From NCBI RefSeq assembly GCF_003591175.1, contig NZ_QYYG01000010.1, positions 62,001 to 126,000 on the forward strand: a stretch of 64,000 nucleotides of DNA, given 5' to 3'. Made by a program: the position numbers and the translations under genes. How positions within the stretch are numbered: position 1 is the stretch's first letter; every line of letters begins with the position of its first letter. The notes under the pieces are model-generated. The model ran no database searches, was not told the origin of the DNA, and worked only from the letters and a program-made list of their open reading frames with translations. Below, one piece after another: positions 8,455 through 18,366 of this stretch. This stretch comes from Serratia inhibens (lineage in GTDB: Bacteria > Pseudomonadota > Gammaproteobacteria > Enterobacterales > Enterobacteriaceae).

Positions 8455-9250
8455 GCGAATAGCTGAACATCGTCAGGTCAGGCCCTTCCCGGCGGGCCAG
8501 GCCGAGCTCCGGCAATATCTGAGTGTATATCTGCACCACGTGGTCGTTCAGTGCCACCGGCTTGCCGGAATAACAAAAGCGGCAAAAATCGCCGTGGATG
8601 TCCGGCAGCGGCTCCAGATCGGCATCGACAGAACAGCCCGCCTCAACACCGAGCGAATAGTCCACCCTGACCCGCTGCCCATCCGGCCTAAAATGGGTTA
8701 GCGCGTAGATCAACGGAGGGCGGCCACCAAGCAGTTTATAGAAGTTCTCTTTGATTCCGCTGCGCAGATGCAGATGCGACTTATCCAGATGTTCGATGTC
8801 CAGGTGATAGGCGTAATTTTTCCCGCTGAGGAGATACTGGCCTTTATCAACGGTGACGCGATCGACCTTAATATCACCAGGCTGACCGGCGGACAGCGAA
8901 CGCACCAGATGGCTGAAGTCCTGCTTGCGGGCATGGCGGTAGACGCTGGGGGATTCGGCAAAGTGTTTTTTGAAACAGCGGGAAAAGGTTTGTTGGTTAT
9001 CAAATTGATATTCTACGGAAATATCAAGAATGCTCTTGCGCGTGAAACGCAAAGCGAAAGCGGCCAGATACAAACGTCGTGCGCGAATATACGACGCCAG
9101 CGACAGACCGGTCTGCTTCTTGAAAAGCCGCTGCAGATACCATTTCGAGTAGCCTGATTTGGCGGACACGATATCCAATGACAGTGGATTAGTCAGATTG
9201 TCTTCAATCCAGACCAGCAGATCCCTGATGTGATTTTCCTGCGTTCCCAT
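8390..9250 (-). CDS. AraC-family regulator of the Rob type (HTH plus GyrI-like domain)
   Basis: A 286-residue transcription factor with an N-terminal AraC-type double helix-turn-helix (residues about 8-105, including SGYSKWYLQRLFKK and FDNQQTFSRCFKKHF) and a C-terminal GyrI-like ligand-binding domain. This is the arrangement of E. coli Rob (289 residues). Identity with Rob is only moderate by eye, so it is better called a Rob paralogue than Rob itself. Rob-type proteins bind hydrophobic ligands and control efflux and stress genes. It is convergent with the XdhC-like gene and overlaps it by 65 bp. The upstream region is about 170 bp and separates it from fumA, which ends convergently on its other side. 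Confidence 0.85.
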   Translation of the reverse strand: MGTQENHIRDLLVWIEDNLTNPLSLDIVSAKSGYSKWYLQRLFKKQTGLSLASYIRARRLYLAAFALRFTRKSILDISVEYQFDNQQTFSRCFKKHFAESPSVYRHARKQDFSHLVRSLSAGQPGDIKVDRVTVDKGQYLLSGKNYAYHLDIEHLDKSHLHLRSGIKENFYKLLGGRPPLIYALTHFRPDGQRVRVDYSLGVEAGCSVDADLEPLPDIHGDFCRFCYSGKPVALNDHVVQIYTQILPELGLARREGPDLTMFSYSLNEREELHLELQHLVPVIPLG

Positions 9251-9418
9251 TTTCTTGCCGAACCTTCCGTTCCAAATATGCCTTTGCGCACGTTTTACTG
9301 CTTTGTGCGTAGGGTATACAGGTTAAAACAAGGCGTCCAGCGGGCTACAGGACTTTACACAGGGAGGGATTCAGTCTGAAAGTTGCCGCCCCTATCAGGC
9401 GGCAACCGTTTTGAAAGG

Positions 9419-11065
9419 TTATTTCACGCAGCGCGAGCACTGGCCGGCCTGGATCTTCTGGAAGAAGTCATTGCCTTTATCATCCACCAAAATAAACGCC
9501 GGGAAATCTTCTACTTCGATTTTCCAGATCGCTTCCATCCCCAGCTCCGGGTATTCCACACAGGTCAGGCTCTTGATGCTTTGCTGCGCCAGTACCGCAG
9601 CCGGGCCGCCGATGCTGCCAAGATAGAAACCGCCGTGCTTGTTGCAGGCATCCGTCACCTGCTGGCTGCGGTTCCCCTTCGCCAGCATGATCATGCTGCC
9701 GCCGTGAGATTGCAGCAAATCAACGTAAGAATCCATGCGCCCGGCGGTGGTCGGCCCCAACGAACCCGAAGCGTAACCGTCCGGCGTTTTGGCCGGGCCG
9801 GCGTAGTAAATCGGGTGATCCTTAACGTATTGCGGCAAACCTTCACCGCGGTCCAACCGCTCTTTCAGCTTGGCGTGCGCGATATCGCGGCCAACGATGA
9901 TGGTGCCGCTCAGCGACAGGCGGGTCGATACCGGGTACTGCGACAGCTGCTTGAGAATATCGCTCATCGGGCGGTTGAGGTCGATCTTGATCGCCTCGCC
10001 CTCTCCGGCCTGACGCAGCTCCTGCGGGATAAATTTGCCCGGATTGTGCTCCAGCTTCTCGAGCCAGATACCGTCGCGGTTGATTTTGCCCTTGATGTTG
10101 CGGTCAGCGGAACAGGAAACGCCCATGCCAACCGGGCAGGACGCGCCATGGCGCGGCAAACGCACCACGCGGATATCGTGCGCAAAGTATTTACCGCCAA
10201 ATTGCGCGCCCAGCCCCAGATTTTGCGCTTCTTTCAGCAGCTCTTCTTCCAGCGCCACATCACGGAACGCCTGGCCGTGTTCGTTGCCTTCGGTCGGCAG
10301 GCCGTCGTAGTACTTGGTCGATGCCAGTTTGACGGTTTTCAGCGTTGCTTCAGCCGAGGTGCCGCCAATGACAAATGCCACGTGGTACGGCGGACAGGCC
10401 GCGGTGCCCAGCGTGCGCATTTTATCGACCAGGTAATCTTTCAGCTTGCCCGGCGACAGCAGCGCCTTGGTTTCTTGATACAGATAGGTTTTGTTGGCCG
10501 AACCGCCGCCTTTGGCGACACACAGGAACTTGTATTCTTCACCGTCCACGCTGTACAGATCGATCTGCGCCGGCAGGTTGCTGCCGGTGTTGACCTCTTT
10601 GTACATGTCCAGCGCGGCGTTTTGCGAATAGCGCAGGTTGTCTTCGATAAAGGTGTTGTACACCCCGCGCGACAACGCTTCTTCATCACCGCCGCCGGTC
10701 CAGACGCGCTGGCCCTTTTTCCCCATGATGATCGCGGTGCCGGTGTCCTGGCAGGTTGGCAAAATACCCTTGGCGGCGATTTCTGAGTTACGCAGAAATT
10801 GCAGCGCAACGTACTTATCGTTTTCGCTGGCGTCCGGGTCGTCAAGAATATCGGCAACCTGCTGTTGGTGCGCCGGGCGCAGCATGAACGAAGCGTCATG
10901 GAAGGCATGCTGTGCGAGCAGGGTTAACGCTTCAGGGGCAACTTTCAGGATTTCCTGGCCTTCAAACTCACTCACAGAAACGTGATCGCGGCTCAGCAGA
11001 TAGTATTCGGTATCGTCTTTCTTCAGCGGGAACGGATCTTGATAATGGAACGGTTTATTCGACAT
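9419..11065 (-). CDS. fumA: Class I fumarate hydratase, [4Fe-4S]
   Basis: A 548-residue iron-sulfur fumarase that interconverts fumarate and malate in the citric acid cycle. The start gives [20 protein letters not shown], the FumA/FumB start; a 28-codon in-frame extension upstream has no match. The protein is near-identical to E. coli FumA by recall throughout, with the cluster cysteine regions [16 protein letters not shown] and [12 protein letters not shown], and the ends [15 protein letters not shown] and CSRCVK. Length equals the family's. It stands alone between an AraC-family gene and sprT. FumA, FumB and FumD paralogues cannot be told apart with certainty from sequence, but aerobic FumA is the usual Serratia annotation. 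Confidence 0.94.
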   Translation of the reverse strand: MSNKPFHYQDPFPLKKDDTEYYLLSRDHVSVSEFEGQEILKVAPEALTLLAQHAFHDASFMLRPAHQQQVADILDDPDASENDKYVALQFLRNSEIAAKGILPTCQDTGTAIIMGKKGQRVWTGGGDEEALSRGVYNTFIEDNLRYSQNAALDMYKEVNTGSNLPAQIDLYSVDGEEYKFLCVAKGGGSANKTYLYQETKALLSPGKLKDYLVDKMRTLGTAACPPYHVAFVIGGTSAEATLKTVKLASTKYYDGLPTEGNEHGQAFRDVALEEELLKEAQNLGLGAQFGGKYFAHDIRVVRLPRHGASCPVGMGVSCSADRNIKGKINRDGIWLEKLEHNPGKFIPQELRQAGEGEAIKIDLNRPMSDILKQLSQYPVSTRLSLSGTIIVGRDIAHAKLKERLDRGEGLPQYVKDHPIYYAGPAKTPDGYASGSLGPTTAGRMDSYVDLLQSHGGSMIMLAKGNRSQQVTDACNKHGGFYLGSIGGPAAVLAQQSIKSLTCVEYPELGMEAIWKIEVEDFPAFILVDDKGNDFFQKIQAGQCSRCVK

Positions 11066-11431
11066 TGATCTCTCACTTGCAACATCAGCTGCGTTAAATT
11101 CACACTTACTCAGCATGCCCGGGGCAGGCTGCGGCAAAAAACTGCCCACACCTTACTTATTTTTAATCAGTCGGTTATTGCGCTGAATCGCATAATAACC
11201 CCTATATTAGCAAGGCATCAGTTCAGGTGTTTTTTCCAACCTCATACGGTGAGCGCTGCGGGTACAGACTCAGCATGCACGCTTTATTATCCCGCAGTTA
11301 ACACATTGATTACAATCCATCGGAGACGATCGGGTTATCAATGCGGTGAAAAACCTGCCGGGAGTAAATGAGCGAGGAATTAGTTTTCCGTCTTGTTGCC
11401 AGCCGGGGCGCCTTTGCTTAAGCTAGCGGCA
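11066..11431. other. fumA-sprT divergent intergenic region
   Basis: About 366 bp hold the promoters of the divergent fumA and sprT genes. No additional gene, RNA or repeat is supportable. A clear regulator site could not be named by eye. Confidence 0.5.
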
Positions 11432-11944
11432 ATGAACAAAGTAAGAATCCCCATTGCGCTGCAACAGGCGGTAATGCGCTGTCTGCGGGAAAAGCTTCAG
11501 CTGGCCCGCCAGCATTTTTCCGTCGATTTTCCTGAACCCAAAGTCGTTTACCAGCAGCGCGGTACCACTGCGGGCACCGCCTGGCTGCAAGCCTGGGAAA
11601 TCAGGCTGAATCCAGTGCTGTTAATGGAAAATCAGCAGCCGTTTATCGATGAAGTGGTGCCGCATGAGCTGGCGCACCTGCTGGTGTTCCGCCAGTTTGG
11701 CCGCGTGCCGCCACATGGCCGCGAATGGCGCCGCATGATGGAAAACGTCTTGCGGGTACCCGCCAGCCGCACCCACCAGTTTGAAATTGCCTCGGTGCAA
11801 AGCAAAACTTTCCCCTACCTGTGCGGTTGCCAGCAGCACCAGCTCACCGTGCGCCGCCACAATCGGGTGCTGCGCGGTGAAAGCGAATACCGCTGCCGCC
11901 AGTGCGGCGAAAGACTGAGATTTATCGCTAACGAAACCCCTTAA
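11432..11944 (+). CDS. sprT: SprT-family zinc metalloprotease-like protein
   Basis: A 170-residue SprT-like protein. The zinc-binding active site HELAHLLVF is present near residue 78, and a C-terminal zinc ribbon shows CGCQQH and [11 protein letters not shown]. coli SprT is 165 residues; family relatives include the eukaryotic DNA-protein crosslink protease SPRTN, but the bacterial role is poorly known. The ATG at 11432 gives [12 protein letters not shown]; 13 codons of open frame upstream are unlikely to be used. endA follows on the same strand after 101 bp, as in E. coli. Confidence 0.92.
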   Translation: MNKVRIPIALQQAVMRCLREKLQLARQHFSVDFPEPKVVYQQRGTTAGTAWLQAWEIRLNPVLLMENQQPFIDEVVPHELAHLLVFRQFGRVPPHGREWRRMMENVLRVPASRTHQFEIASVQSKTFPYLCGCQQHQLTVRRHNRVLRGESEYRCRQCGERLRFIANETP

Positions 11945-12045
11945 CTAAACGATTTATACGTTAAAACAAGTAAATATCGCCATTTGCCACTACCGTAAAC
12001 TTCCGTTACCCTGCCTGCTTTTCCAATTTCGAGCTGTTTTGGAAT

Positions 12046-12741
12046 ATGCTTCGCAAAATTCTGTTTATGGTGATTTTCATTGCAGGTGCCGCGCACGCCC
12101 ACGGCATCAATAATTTCTCTCAGGCCAAGACTGCGGCGGCCAAAATCAATCAGGACGCACCCGGTTCTTTTTACTGCGGTTGTCGGATCGACTGGCAGGG
12201 TAAAAAAGGCATTCCTGACCTCAACAGCTGCGGCTATCAGGCGCGTAAAAACGCCCAGCGCGCACAGCGTATTGAATGGGAACACGTGGTGCCGGCCTGG
12301 CAGTTCGGCCACCAGTTGCAATGCTGGCAGCAGGGCGGCCGCAAAAACTGCAATAAAGACGCGACCTACCGCCAAATCGAAACCGATCTGCACAACCTGC
12401 AACCGGCCATCGGGGAAGTGAACGGCGATCGCAATAACTTTATGTACAGCCAGTGGAAAGGCGGTGAAGGCCAGTACGGCCAATGCCCGATGAAAGTGGA
12501 TTTCAAAAATAAGCAGGCTGAGCCGCCCGCCCGCGCCCGTGGCGCTATCGCACGCACCTATTTCTATATGCGCGACCGTTACCAACTGCGGCTTTCACGC
12601 CAGCAAACCCAGCTGTTCGAGGTGTGGAACCGCCAATATCCGGTCAGCCAATGGGAATGCCTGCGCGAAGCACGTATCGCCAAGGTTCAGGGCAACCATA
12701 ACAACTATATTCAACAGGCTTGCCAGCAACGAAAAGGCTAA
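12046..12741 (+). CDS. endA: Periplasmic endonuclease I
   Basis: A 231-residue secreted nonspecific DNA endonuclease. The signal peptide is residues 1-19 ([18 protein letters not shown], cleavage before HGINN). The catalytic motif [11 protein letters not shown] is present near residue 83, with the metal-binding region [10 protein letters not shown] downstream and paired cysteines (CGC, SCGY, CWQQ, NCNKD) for disulfides. Length and motifs match E. coli EndA (235 residues). It lies between sprT and rsmE in conserved order. An ERIC element follows the stop codon. Confidence 0.95.
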   Translation: MLRKILFMVIFIAGAAHAHGINNFSQAKTAAAKINQDAPGSFYCGCRIDWQGKKGIPDLNSCGYQARKNAQRAQRIEWEHVVPAWQFGHQLQCWQQGGRKNCNKDATYRQIETDLHNLQPAIGEVNGDRNNFMYSQWKGGEGQYGQCPMKVDFKNKQAEPPARARGAIARTYFYMRDRYQLRLSRQQTQLFEVWNRQYPVSQWECLREARIAKVQGNHNNYIQQACQQRKG

Positions 12742-12748
12742 CCTACTA

Positions 12749-12875
12749 TATACCCGTCGCCTTTCAAGCCGCAGCGTTGTTACCTGCACTCGCTCACCCC
12801 AGTCACTTACTTGAGTAAGCTCCTGGGGATGAACGAGCTGGGCGCCTAGCTGCAACTCGAAATTCATAGGGTATA
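12749..12875. repeat. ERIC element, full length 127 bp
   Basis: The element begins TATACCCGTCGCC and ends with GGGTATA. It contains CGCTCACCCCAGTCACTTAC and AAGCTCCTGGGGA, the two central segments on which the classical ERIC primers are based. The length is exactly the canonical 127 bp. It lies between endA and rsmE and would form a long hairpin in RNA. Confidence 0.92.
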
Positions 12876-12925
12876 GCCTCCATCTATCAAGCTGCCTACC
12901 CCTTTAGTCAGGATCGAATACTCAC

Positions 12926-13657
12926 ATGCGTATACCCCGCATTTATCACCCGCAACCCTTGATCGACAATGCGGAAATCGCGTTGAGCGAAGACGCCGCC
13001 AACCACGTCGGGCGCGTGCTGCGCATGAGCGCCGGCCAGACGTTGCAACTGTTCGACGGCAGTAACCGGGTGTTTAACGCCGAGATCGTTCGGGTTGATA
13101 AGAAAAACGTGCAGGTGCAACTCAGCGCCGGCCAGTTGGAAGACCGCGAGTCGCCGCTCAATCTGCACCTGGGCCAGGTGATTTCCCGTGGGGAGAAGAT
13201 GGAGTTCACCATACAGAAATCCATCGAACTGGGCGTTAACGTCATTACCCCGCTGTTTTCCGAACGCTGCGGCGTCAAACTGGATGGCGAGCGTCTGGCG
13301 AAAAAAATTCAGCAATGGCAGAAAATCGCCGTTGCCGCCTGCGAACAATGCGGCCGCAACCGCATCCCGGAAATTCGCGAGGCAATGCAGCTGGAAGCCT
13401 GGTGCGCCGAGCAGGACGGCAGTCTGAAGCTTAACCTGCATCCGCGTGCCAACCACAGCATCAATACCCTGCCGCTGCCGGTGGACCATGTCCGCCTGCT
13501 GATTGGGCCGGAAGGCGGGTTATCCGCCGACGAAATTGCGATGACCACAGGCTACGGATTTACTGATATCCTGCTGGGGCCACGCGTTCTGCGTACAGAA
13601 ACCACAGCGCTCACCGCAATTACCGCTTTGCAGGTACGTTTCGGCGATCTGGGTTAA
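12926..13657 (+). CDS. rsmE: 16S rRNA (uridine(1498)-N3)-methyltransferase
   Basis: A 243-residue SPOUT-class methyltransferase that methylates U1498 of 16S rRNA. The N-terminal PUA-like domain begins [12 protein letters not shown] with [13 protein letters not shown]. The knotted SAM-binding part has [21 protein letters not shown] and [13 protein letters not shown], all diagnostic of the family. Length equals E. coli RsmE. gshB starts 10 bp downstream, so the two are cotranscribed. Conserved order endA-rsmE-gshB supports the call. Confidence 0.96.
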   Translation: MRIPRIYHPQPLIDNAEIALSEDAANHVGRVLRMSAGQTLQLFDGSNRVFNAEIVRVDKKNVQVQLSAGQLEDRESPLNLHLGQVISRGEKMEFTIQKSIELGVNVITPLFSERCGVKLDGERLAKKIQQWQKIAVAACEQCGRNRIPEIREAMQLEAWCAEQDGSLKLNLHPRANHSINTLPLPVDHVRLLIGPEGGLSADEIAMTTGYGFTDILLGPRVLRTETTALTAITALQVRFGDLG

Positions 13658-13667
13658 AGGAGAGAAA

Positions 13668-14618
13668 ATGATTAAGCTCGGCATCGTGATGGACCCTATC
13701 GCCTCCATCAATATCAAGAAAGACACCAGCTTCGCCATGCTGCTCGAAGCGCAGCGCCGTGGCTGGGAACTGCACTACATGGAGATGAACGATCTCTATC
13801 TGCACGCCGGTGATGGACGCGCCCGCACCCGCTTGCTGAGCGTGAAAGAAGATAAAGAAAGCTGGTTCAGCTTCGGAACCGAGCAGGATCTGGCGCTGCA
13901 GGATCTGGACGTAATCCTGATGCGCAAGGATCCGCCATTCGATACCGAATACATCTATGCGACCTATATTCTGGAGCGCGCAGAGGTGAAAGGCACGCTG
14001 GTGGTCAACAAGCCTCAGAGTCTGCGTGACTGCAACGAGAAGCTGTTCACCGCCTGGTTCCCGGAGCTGACGCCGGACACCCTGGTCAGCCGTAGCGCAG
14101 CCCACATCCGCAAATTCCACCAGCAGCACGGCGACATTATCCTCAAACCGCTGGATGGCATGGGCGGCGCGTCCATCTTCCGCGTGAAACAGGATGATCC
14201 TAACCTGTCGGTGATTATCGAAACCCTGACCGAACATGGCAGCCGTTTCTGCATGGCGCAGAACTTCCTGCCGGCGATCAAGGAAGGCGATAAGCGCATT
14301 CTGGTGGTTGACGGCGAACCTGTGCCGTACTGCCTGGCGCGTATCCCGGCACAGGGTGAAACCCGTGGTAATCTGGCGGCCGGTGGCCGTGGTGAACCGC
14401 GCCCTCTGAGCGAAAGCGACTGGAAAATTGCCCGCGCAGTGGCCCCGACGCTGAAAGAGAAAGGCCTGATCTTCGTTGGCCTGGACGTGATTGGCGATCG
14501 TCTGACCGAGATCAACGTCACCAGCCCAACCTGTGCACGCGAAATCGAAGCGGCCTTCCCGGTTTCCATCACCGGCATGCTGATGGACGCGATCGAAAAG
14601 CGTCTGGCAGCGAAGTAA
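13668..14618 (+). CDS. gshB: Glutathione synthetase
   Basis: A 316-residue ATP-grasp ligase that joins gamma-glutamylcysteine and glycine to make glutathione in the cytoplasm. The N-terminal substrate domain has IVMDPIASINIKKDTSF. The ATP-grasp region has IILKPLDGMGGASIF near residue 157, and the C-terminal metal-binding end has FVGLDVIGDRLTEINVTSPT. Length is identical to the E. coli enzyme. It follows rsmE after 10 bp with AAGGAG as the ribosome binding site. Confidence 0.97.
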   Translation: MIKLGIVMDPIASINIKKDTSFAMLLEAQRRGWELHYMEMNDLYLHAGDGRARTRLLSVKEDKESWFSFGTEQDLALQDLDVILMRKDPPFDTEYIYATYILERAEVKGTLVVNKPQSLRDCNEKLFTAWFPELTPDTLVSRSAAHIRKFHQQHGDIILKPLDGMGGASIFRVKQDDPNLSVIIETLTEHGSRFCMAQNFLPAIKEGDKRILVVDGEPVPYCLARIPAQGETRGNLAAGGRGEPRPLSESDWKIARAVAPTLKEKGLIFVGLDVIGDRLTEINVTSPTCAREIEAAFPVSITGMLMDAIEKRLAAK

Positions 14619-14670
14619 TCCGCCATGCGGGCGGCGCCGTCGCCCGCAATCCTGACCTTTCGAAGCGCGT

Positions 14671-14709
14671 GCAGCCAACAACGCTGCGGCTTGAAAGGCG
14701 ACGGGTATA
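14671..14709. repeat. Truncated ERIC end
   Basis: This 39-bp stretch ends GGCTTGAAAGGCGACGGGTATA. It is the reverse complement of the left end of the full ERIC 2 kb upstream and stops before the central conserved core. It lies between gshB and yqgE. Confidence 0.65.
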
Positions 14710-14764
14710 GCCGCATACTGGCGGCTGTTTAACTTATCACCACTCAATTACCTTAAATAACGCC

Positions 14765-15328
14765 ATGAATTTACAGCACCATTTTCTTATCGCCATGCCA
14801 TCTCTTCAGGATCCTCGCTTCAAACGCTCGGTGATTTACGTCTGTGAGCACAATGAAGACGGCGCCATGGGCCTGGTGATCAACAAACCGGTGGAACAGT
14901 TCACGGTGGAAACGGTGCTGAGCAAGCTGAAGATCATGCCGCCCGCTCGCAATCCGGCCATCAGCCTGGATAAACCGGTATTTGCCGGCGGCCCATTGGC
15001 GGACGATCGCGGGTTTATTCTGCATACGCCGCGCAGTGGCTTCGGCTCCAGCATCCAGATCTCGCCGGATACCATGATCACCACCTCGAAAGACGTGCTG
15101 GAAACGCTCGGCACCCCGGAGCAACCGGATGACGTGCTGGTGGCGCTCGGCTATGCCGGCTGGGAAAAAGGCCAGTTGGAACAGGAAGTGCTGGAAAACG
15201 CCTGGCTGACCATCGAAGCCGACACCGACATTCTGTTCCATACGCCGATCGCCAGCCGCTGGCGCGAAGCCGCCAACCGCCTTGGCATCGATATCCGCAG
15301 CATTGCCAACCACGCAGGACACGCCTGA
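14765..15328 (+). CDS. yqgE: YqgE/AlgH family protein
   Basis: A 187-residue DUF179 protein of unknown biochemical function. Family hallmarks are [19 protein letters not shown] at the start, [10 protein letters not shown], and [15 protein letters not shown]. The Pseudomonas relative AlgH has been linked to alginate regulation. Its stop codon overlaps the ruvX start by one base (TGATG), indicating translational coupling. Order gshB-yqgE-ruvX is as in E. coli. Confidence 0.94.
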   Translation: MNLQHHFLIAMPSLQDPRFKRSVIYVCEHNEDGAMGLVINKPVEQFTVETVLSKLKIMPPARNPAISLDKPVFAGGPLADDRGFILHTPRSGFGSSIQISPDTMITTSKDVLETLGTPEQPDDVLVALGYAGWEKGQLEQEVLENAWLTIEADTDILFHTPIASRWREAANRLGIDIRSIANHAGHA

Positions 15329-15750
15329 TGACCAACCGCACCATTATCGCCTTCGACTTCGGCACCAAAAGCATCGGCGCGGCCATAGGTCAGGAACTCA
15401 CCGGCAGCGCCCGCGCGTTGGCGGCATTCAAGGCGCAGGACGGCTCTCCGGACTGGCAAAAGATCGAAAAGCTGCTGAAAGAGTGGCAGCCGGATCTGGT
15501 GGTGGTCGGCCTGCCGTTGAATATGGATGGCACCGAGCAGTTGGTGACCGAGCAGGCACGCAAGTTCGCCAACCGTCTGCATGGCCGCTTTGGCGTGCAG
15601 GTCGCGCTGCATGACGAACGCCTCAGCACCGTCGAAGCCCGCGCCAATCTGTTCGATCGCGGCGGTTTCCGCGCTCTGGACAAAGGCAGCGTGGACTCCG
15701 CCTCCGCGGTGGTCATCCTGGAAAGTTGGTTCGAACGGCACTTGGGCTGA
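15328..15750 (+). CDS. ruvX: RuvX/YqgF family RNase H-fold nuclease
   Basis: A 140-residue RNase H-fold protein of the YqgF family, implicated in 16S rRNA 5' end maturation and called a putative Holliday junction resolvase. Motifs: [14 protein letters not shown] with the first catalytic Asp, [13 protein letters not shown], and [10 protein letters not shown]. Length matches E. coli YqgF (138). It overlaps yqgE by one base. The next gene, the pilT-like ATPase, is convergent and ends 8 bp away. Confidence 0.95.
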   Translation: MTNRTIIAFDFGTKSIGAAIGQELTGSARALAAFKAQDGSPDWQKIEKLLKEWQPDLVVVGLPLNMDGTEQLVTEQARKFANRLHGRFGVQVALHDERLSTVEARANLFDRGGFRALDKGSVDSASAVVILESWFERHLG

Positions 15751-15758
15751 TCGGCCCG

Positions 15759-16769
15759 TCACGCCCCTTCTTCTCCACCGAGCAACCCAGCGTTGATGCG
15801 CTGCTGCAATCCCTGTTCAAAGGTCTGCATGCCGGACTGCGCACCGGTTTGCAGCACGCTGGCGAGCTGATGGGTTTTGCCTTCGCGGATCATGCTGCTG
15901 ACCGCCGCCGTTGCCGTCAGCACCTCGAAGATCGCCACCCGCCCGCCACCGGGCCTGCTTAGCAACTTTTGCGCAATCACCGCCTGCAGGCTGGCGGCCA
16001 GCTGCGCGCGCACATAAGGCTTTTCTTCCGCCGGGAAAACATCGACCAAACGATCCACCGCCTGCGGCGCACTGCGGGTATGCAGCGTCGCCAGCACCAG
16101 GTGGCCGGTTTCCGCCGCAGTGAGCGCCAAACGAATGGTGGTGGTGTCGCGCAGTTCCCCCAACAGAATCACATCCGGATCTTCACGCAGCGCGGCGCGT
16201 AGCGCTTCATCAAAGCCGTAGCTGTCGCGGCCCAGCTCACGCTGTTGGATCAGCGACTTCCGGCTGCGGTGCATAAACTCGATCGGGTCTTCCAGCGTGA
16301 GGATATGCCGCCGTTGATGCTGATTGATATCGTCAATCATCGCCGCCAGCGTGGTGGATTTACCGCTGCCGGTCGCACCGGTAACCAGTATCAGGCCATC
16401 CTCACGCCGCAGCAGCGCAGGGACAATAGCCGGTGCCGCTAACGCCGCCAGCGTCGGGCAGTGGCCGGCAATCAACCGCAGCGCGATGGATATCCCCAGA
16501 TTCTGCAAAAAGAAATTGGCGCGCAGCCGGATATCGCCCGCCAGCGTCAACGCCAGATCGAGCTGGCCCTGTTGCTGCAAATGTTGCCGTTGCGGCGGTT
16601 GCAGCAGCGTGCCGCACAGTTGGTGCATGCGCTCCTGAGTCAGTATTTCCGCCCCTTCCAGCGGTTGCAATTCACCATCAATGCGCAACATGGGTTGATG
16701 GCCCGCACAAAGGTGCAGATCGGAAGCATTATGCTTTACACTAAGGGCCACGAATTCATCGATATCCAT
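15759..16769 (-). CDS. yggR: PilT-like type IV pilus retraction ATPase (YggR)
   Basis: A 336-residue GspE/PilT-family secretion ATPase. It has a Walker A GATGSGKST near residue 130, an aspartate box and Walker B (DPDVILLGELRD), and a HLVLATLHTRSA histidine box. The start at 16769 gives MDIDEFVALSVKHNASDLH with AGGAG six bases upstream; six more codons in frame lack a site. PilT proteins power pilus retraction, but no pilin genes are nearby; E. coli carries the same orphan gene in the same place. It is divergent from yggS, 20 bp apart. Confidence 0.9.
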   Translation of the reverse strand: MDIDEFVALSVKHNASDLHLCAGHQPMLRIDGELQPLEGAEILTQERMHQLCGTLLQPPQRQHLQQQGQLDLALTLAGDIRLRANFFLQNLGISIALRLIAGHCPTLAALAAPAIVPALLRREDGLILVTGATGSGKSTTLAAMIDDINQHQRRHILTLEDPIEFMHRSRKSLIQQRELGRDSYGFDEALRAALREDPDVILLGELRDTTTIRLALTAAETGHLVLATLHTRSAPQAVDRLVDVFPAEEKPYVRAQLAASLQAVIAQKLLSRPGGGRVAIFEVLTATAAVSSMIREGKTHQLASVLQTGAQSGMQTFEQGLQQRINAGLLGGEEGA

Positions 16770-16789
16770 ATCAATCTCCTGGGTCAATA

Positions 16790-17497
16790 ATGAGCACTAT
16801 CCAACAGAATCTGCAGGATGTCAGAAGCCGCATCGCGGCAGCCGCTCAAGGTTGCGCACGCGTTCCAGAAGAAATCACTCTGCTTGCAGTCAGCAAGACC
16901 AAACCTGTGGCGGCGATCGCAGAAGCCATCGCCGCCGGCCAGCGTGCCTTTGGCGAGAATTACGTGCAGGAAGGCGTGGATAAAGTTCAGCATTTCGCCA
17001 CGCAGCCGGAAGGCGCAACGCTGGATTGGCACTTTATCGGCCCGCTGCAATCCAATAAAAGCCGGCTGGTGGCAGAGCACTTCGCCTGGTGCCACACGGT
17101 GGATCGGCTGCGCATCGCCCAACGGCTCAGCGATCAACGCCCGGCAGGCATGCCGCCGCTTAACGTTCTGATCCAAATTAATATCAGCGATGAACAGAGT
17201 AAATCTGGCATTGTACTGGCTGAATTACCGGCGCTGGCGGAGGCGGTAGCCGCGCTGCCGAACGTTACGCTGCGTGGGCTGATGGCGATTCCTGCTCCGG
17301 AACAAAACTACCAGCGCCAGTTGGCGGTATTCGGCCAGATGAGCGACGCCTTCCAGGCCCTGCAACAGCGCTATCCGCAGGTGGATACCCTGTCGATGGG
17401 CATGACGGATGATATGGCGGCGGCGATCGCCGCAGGTAGCACTCTGGTGCGTATCGGCACCGCAATTTTTGGCGCTCGTGATTATTCACCGGCCTGA
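16790..17497 (+). CDS. yggS: PLP homeostasis protein YggS
   Basis: A 235-residue pyridoxal phosphate-binding protein (COG0325, PROSC/PLPBP family) that buffers PLP and affects amino acid and keto acid balance. The PLP lysine is Lys36 in LLAVSKTKP. Also visible are FGENYVQE, WHFIGPLQSNK, and the phosphate-binding end LSMGMTDDMAAAI with GTAIFG. It is a single alpha/beta barrel domain of the usual length. proC follows 19 bp downstream, the widely conserved yggS-proC pairing. Confidence 0.95.
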   Translation: MSTIQQNLQDVRSRIAAAAQGCARVPEEITLLAVSKTKPVAAIAEAIAAGQRAFGENYVQEGVDKVQHFATQPEGATLDWHFIGPLQSNKSRLVAEHFAWCHTVDRLRIAQRLSDQRPAGMPPLNVLIQINISDEQSKSGIVLAELPALAEAVAALPNVTLRGLMAIPAPEQNYQRQLAVFGQMSDAFQALQQRYPQVDTLSMGMTDDMAAAIAAGSTLVRIGTAIFGARDYSPA

Positions 17498-17516
17498 CAT
17501 ATGACGAGGAATTTTG

Positions 17517-18335
17517 ATGCAACACCGTAAGATTACCTTTATTGGCGCCGGCAACATGGCGCGCGCGATTATCGCCGGCCTGGTGGCGGGCGGATACCCG
17601 GCTAAATCCATCAGCGTTTGCGCGCCTTCGGCTAAAAACCGCGATGCGCTGGCGGCGGACTACGGCATCGTCAGCAGCGGCGACAACCTGGCCTGCGCGC
17701 GCGAGGCCGAGGTCGTGGTGCTGGCGGTAAAGCCGCAGATGATGGCCGACGTCTGCCAGCCGCTGCAACAGGTCGATTTCTCCGGCAAGCTGGTGCTGTC
17801 GATCGCCGCCGGCATTCAGGTCAGCCGTTTTTACCAACTGTTGAGCGACAAGCTGAGCATCGTGCGCATTATGCCCAATACCCCGTCCCTGGTTGGCAAA
17901 GGCATGAGCGGCCTGTATGCGCCGCCGCAGGTCAGCCAACAGGATCGCGACTACACCGGCGATTTGATGGCCTCCGTCGGCAAGGTTTGCTGGGTGGATG
18001 ACGAAAACGGCATCAACGGCGTCATCGCCGCCGCAGGCAGCGCACCGGCCTACTTCTTCCTGTTTATGGAAGCCATGCAACAAGAAGCCGAGCGCATGGG
18101 CTTCGACAGCCAAACCGCGCGCGAGCTGGTGCAACAGGCCGCCTCCGGCGCTGCTGCGCTGGTGGAAGCCAACCCGGATACGCCATTATCGACCCTGCGC
18201 GAGCAGGTCACCTCCAAAGGCGGCACCACCGCCGAAGCGCTGCGGGTATTCAACGAGCAACAACTGCCGGAGACCGTGGCCAAAGCCATGCGCGCGGCGG
18301 TTTCCCGTGCGCAGGAAATGGAAAAATCATTTTAA
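17517..18335 (+). CDS. proC: Pyrroline-5-carboxylate reductase
   Basis: A 272-residue NAD(P)H-dependent reductase for the last step of proline biosynthesis. The N-terminal Rossmann motif is FIGAGNMARAII. The C-terminal signature region is LREQVTSKGGTTAEAL, preceded by GSAPAYFFLFMEAM. The ATG at 17517 has GAGGAA at the right distance; a TTG directly before it is not needed. It follows yggS and precedes yggT in conserved order, all likely one operon. Confidence 0.96.
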   Translation: MQHRKITFIGAGNMARAIIAGLVAGGYPAKSISVCAPSAKNRDALAADYGIVSSGDNLACAREAEVVVLAVKPQMMADVCQPLQQVDFSGKLVLSIAAGIQVSRFYQLLSDKLSIVRIMPNTPSLVGKGMSGLYAPPQVSQQDRDYTGDLMASVGKVCWVDDENGINGVIAAAGSAPAYFFLFMEAMQQEAERMGFDSQTARELVQQAASGAAALVEANPDTPLSTLREQVTSKGGTTAEALRVFNEQQLPETVAKAMRAAVSRAQEMEKSF

Positions 18336-18366
18336 ATAACCGAGAGTTAAGGAGAAGGATCCTTTC

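Noticed and set aside
9383..10786. 467-codon plus-strand ORF
   Set aside because: Antisense shadow of the fumarase gene, caused by high GC codon bias.
13620..14747. 375-codon minus-strand ORF
   Set aside because: Antisense to gshB and the end of rsmE; no signals or motifs.
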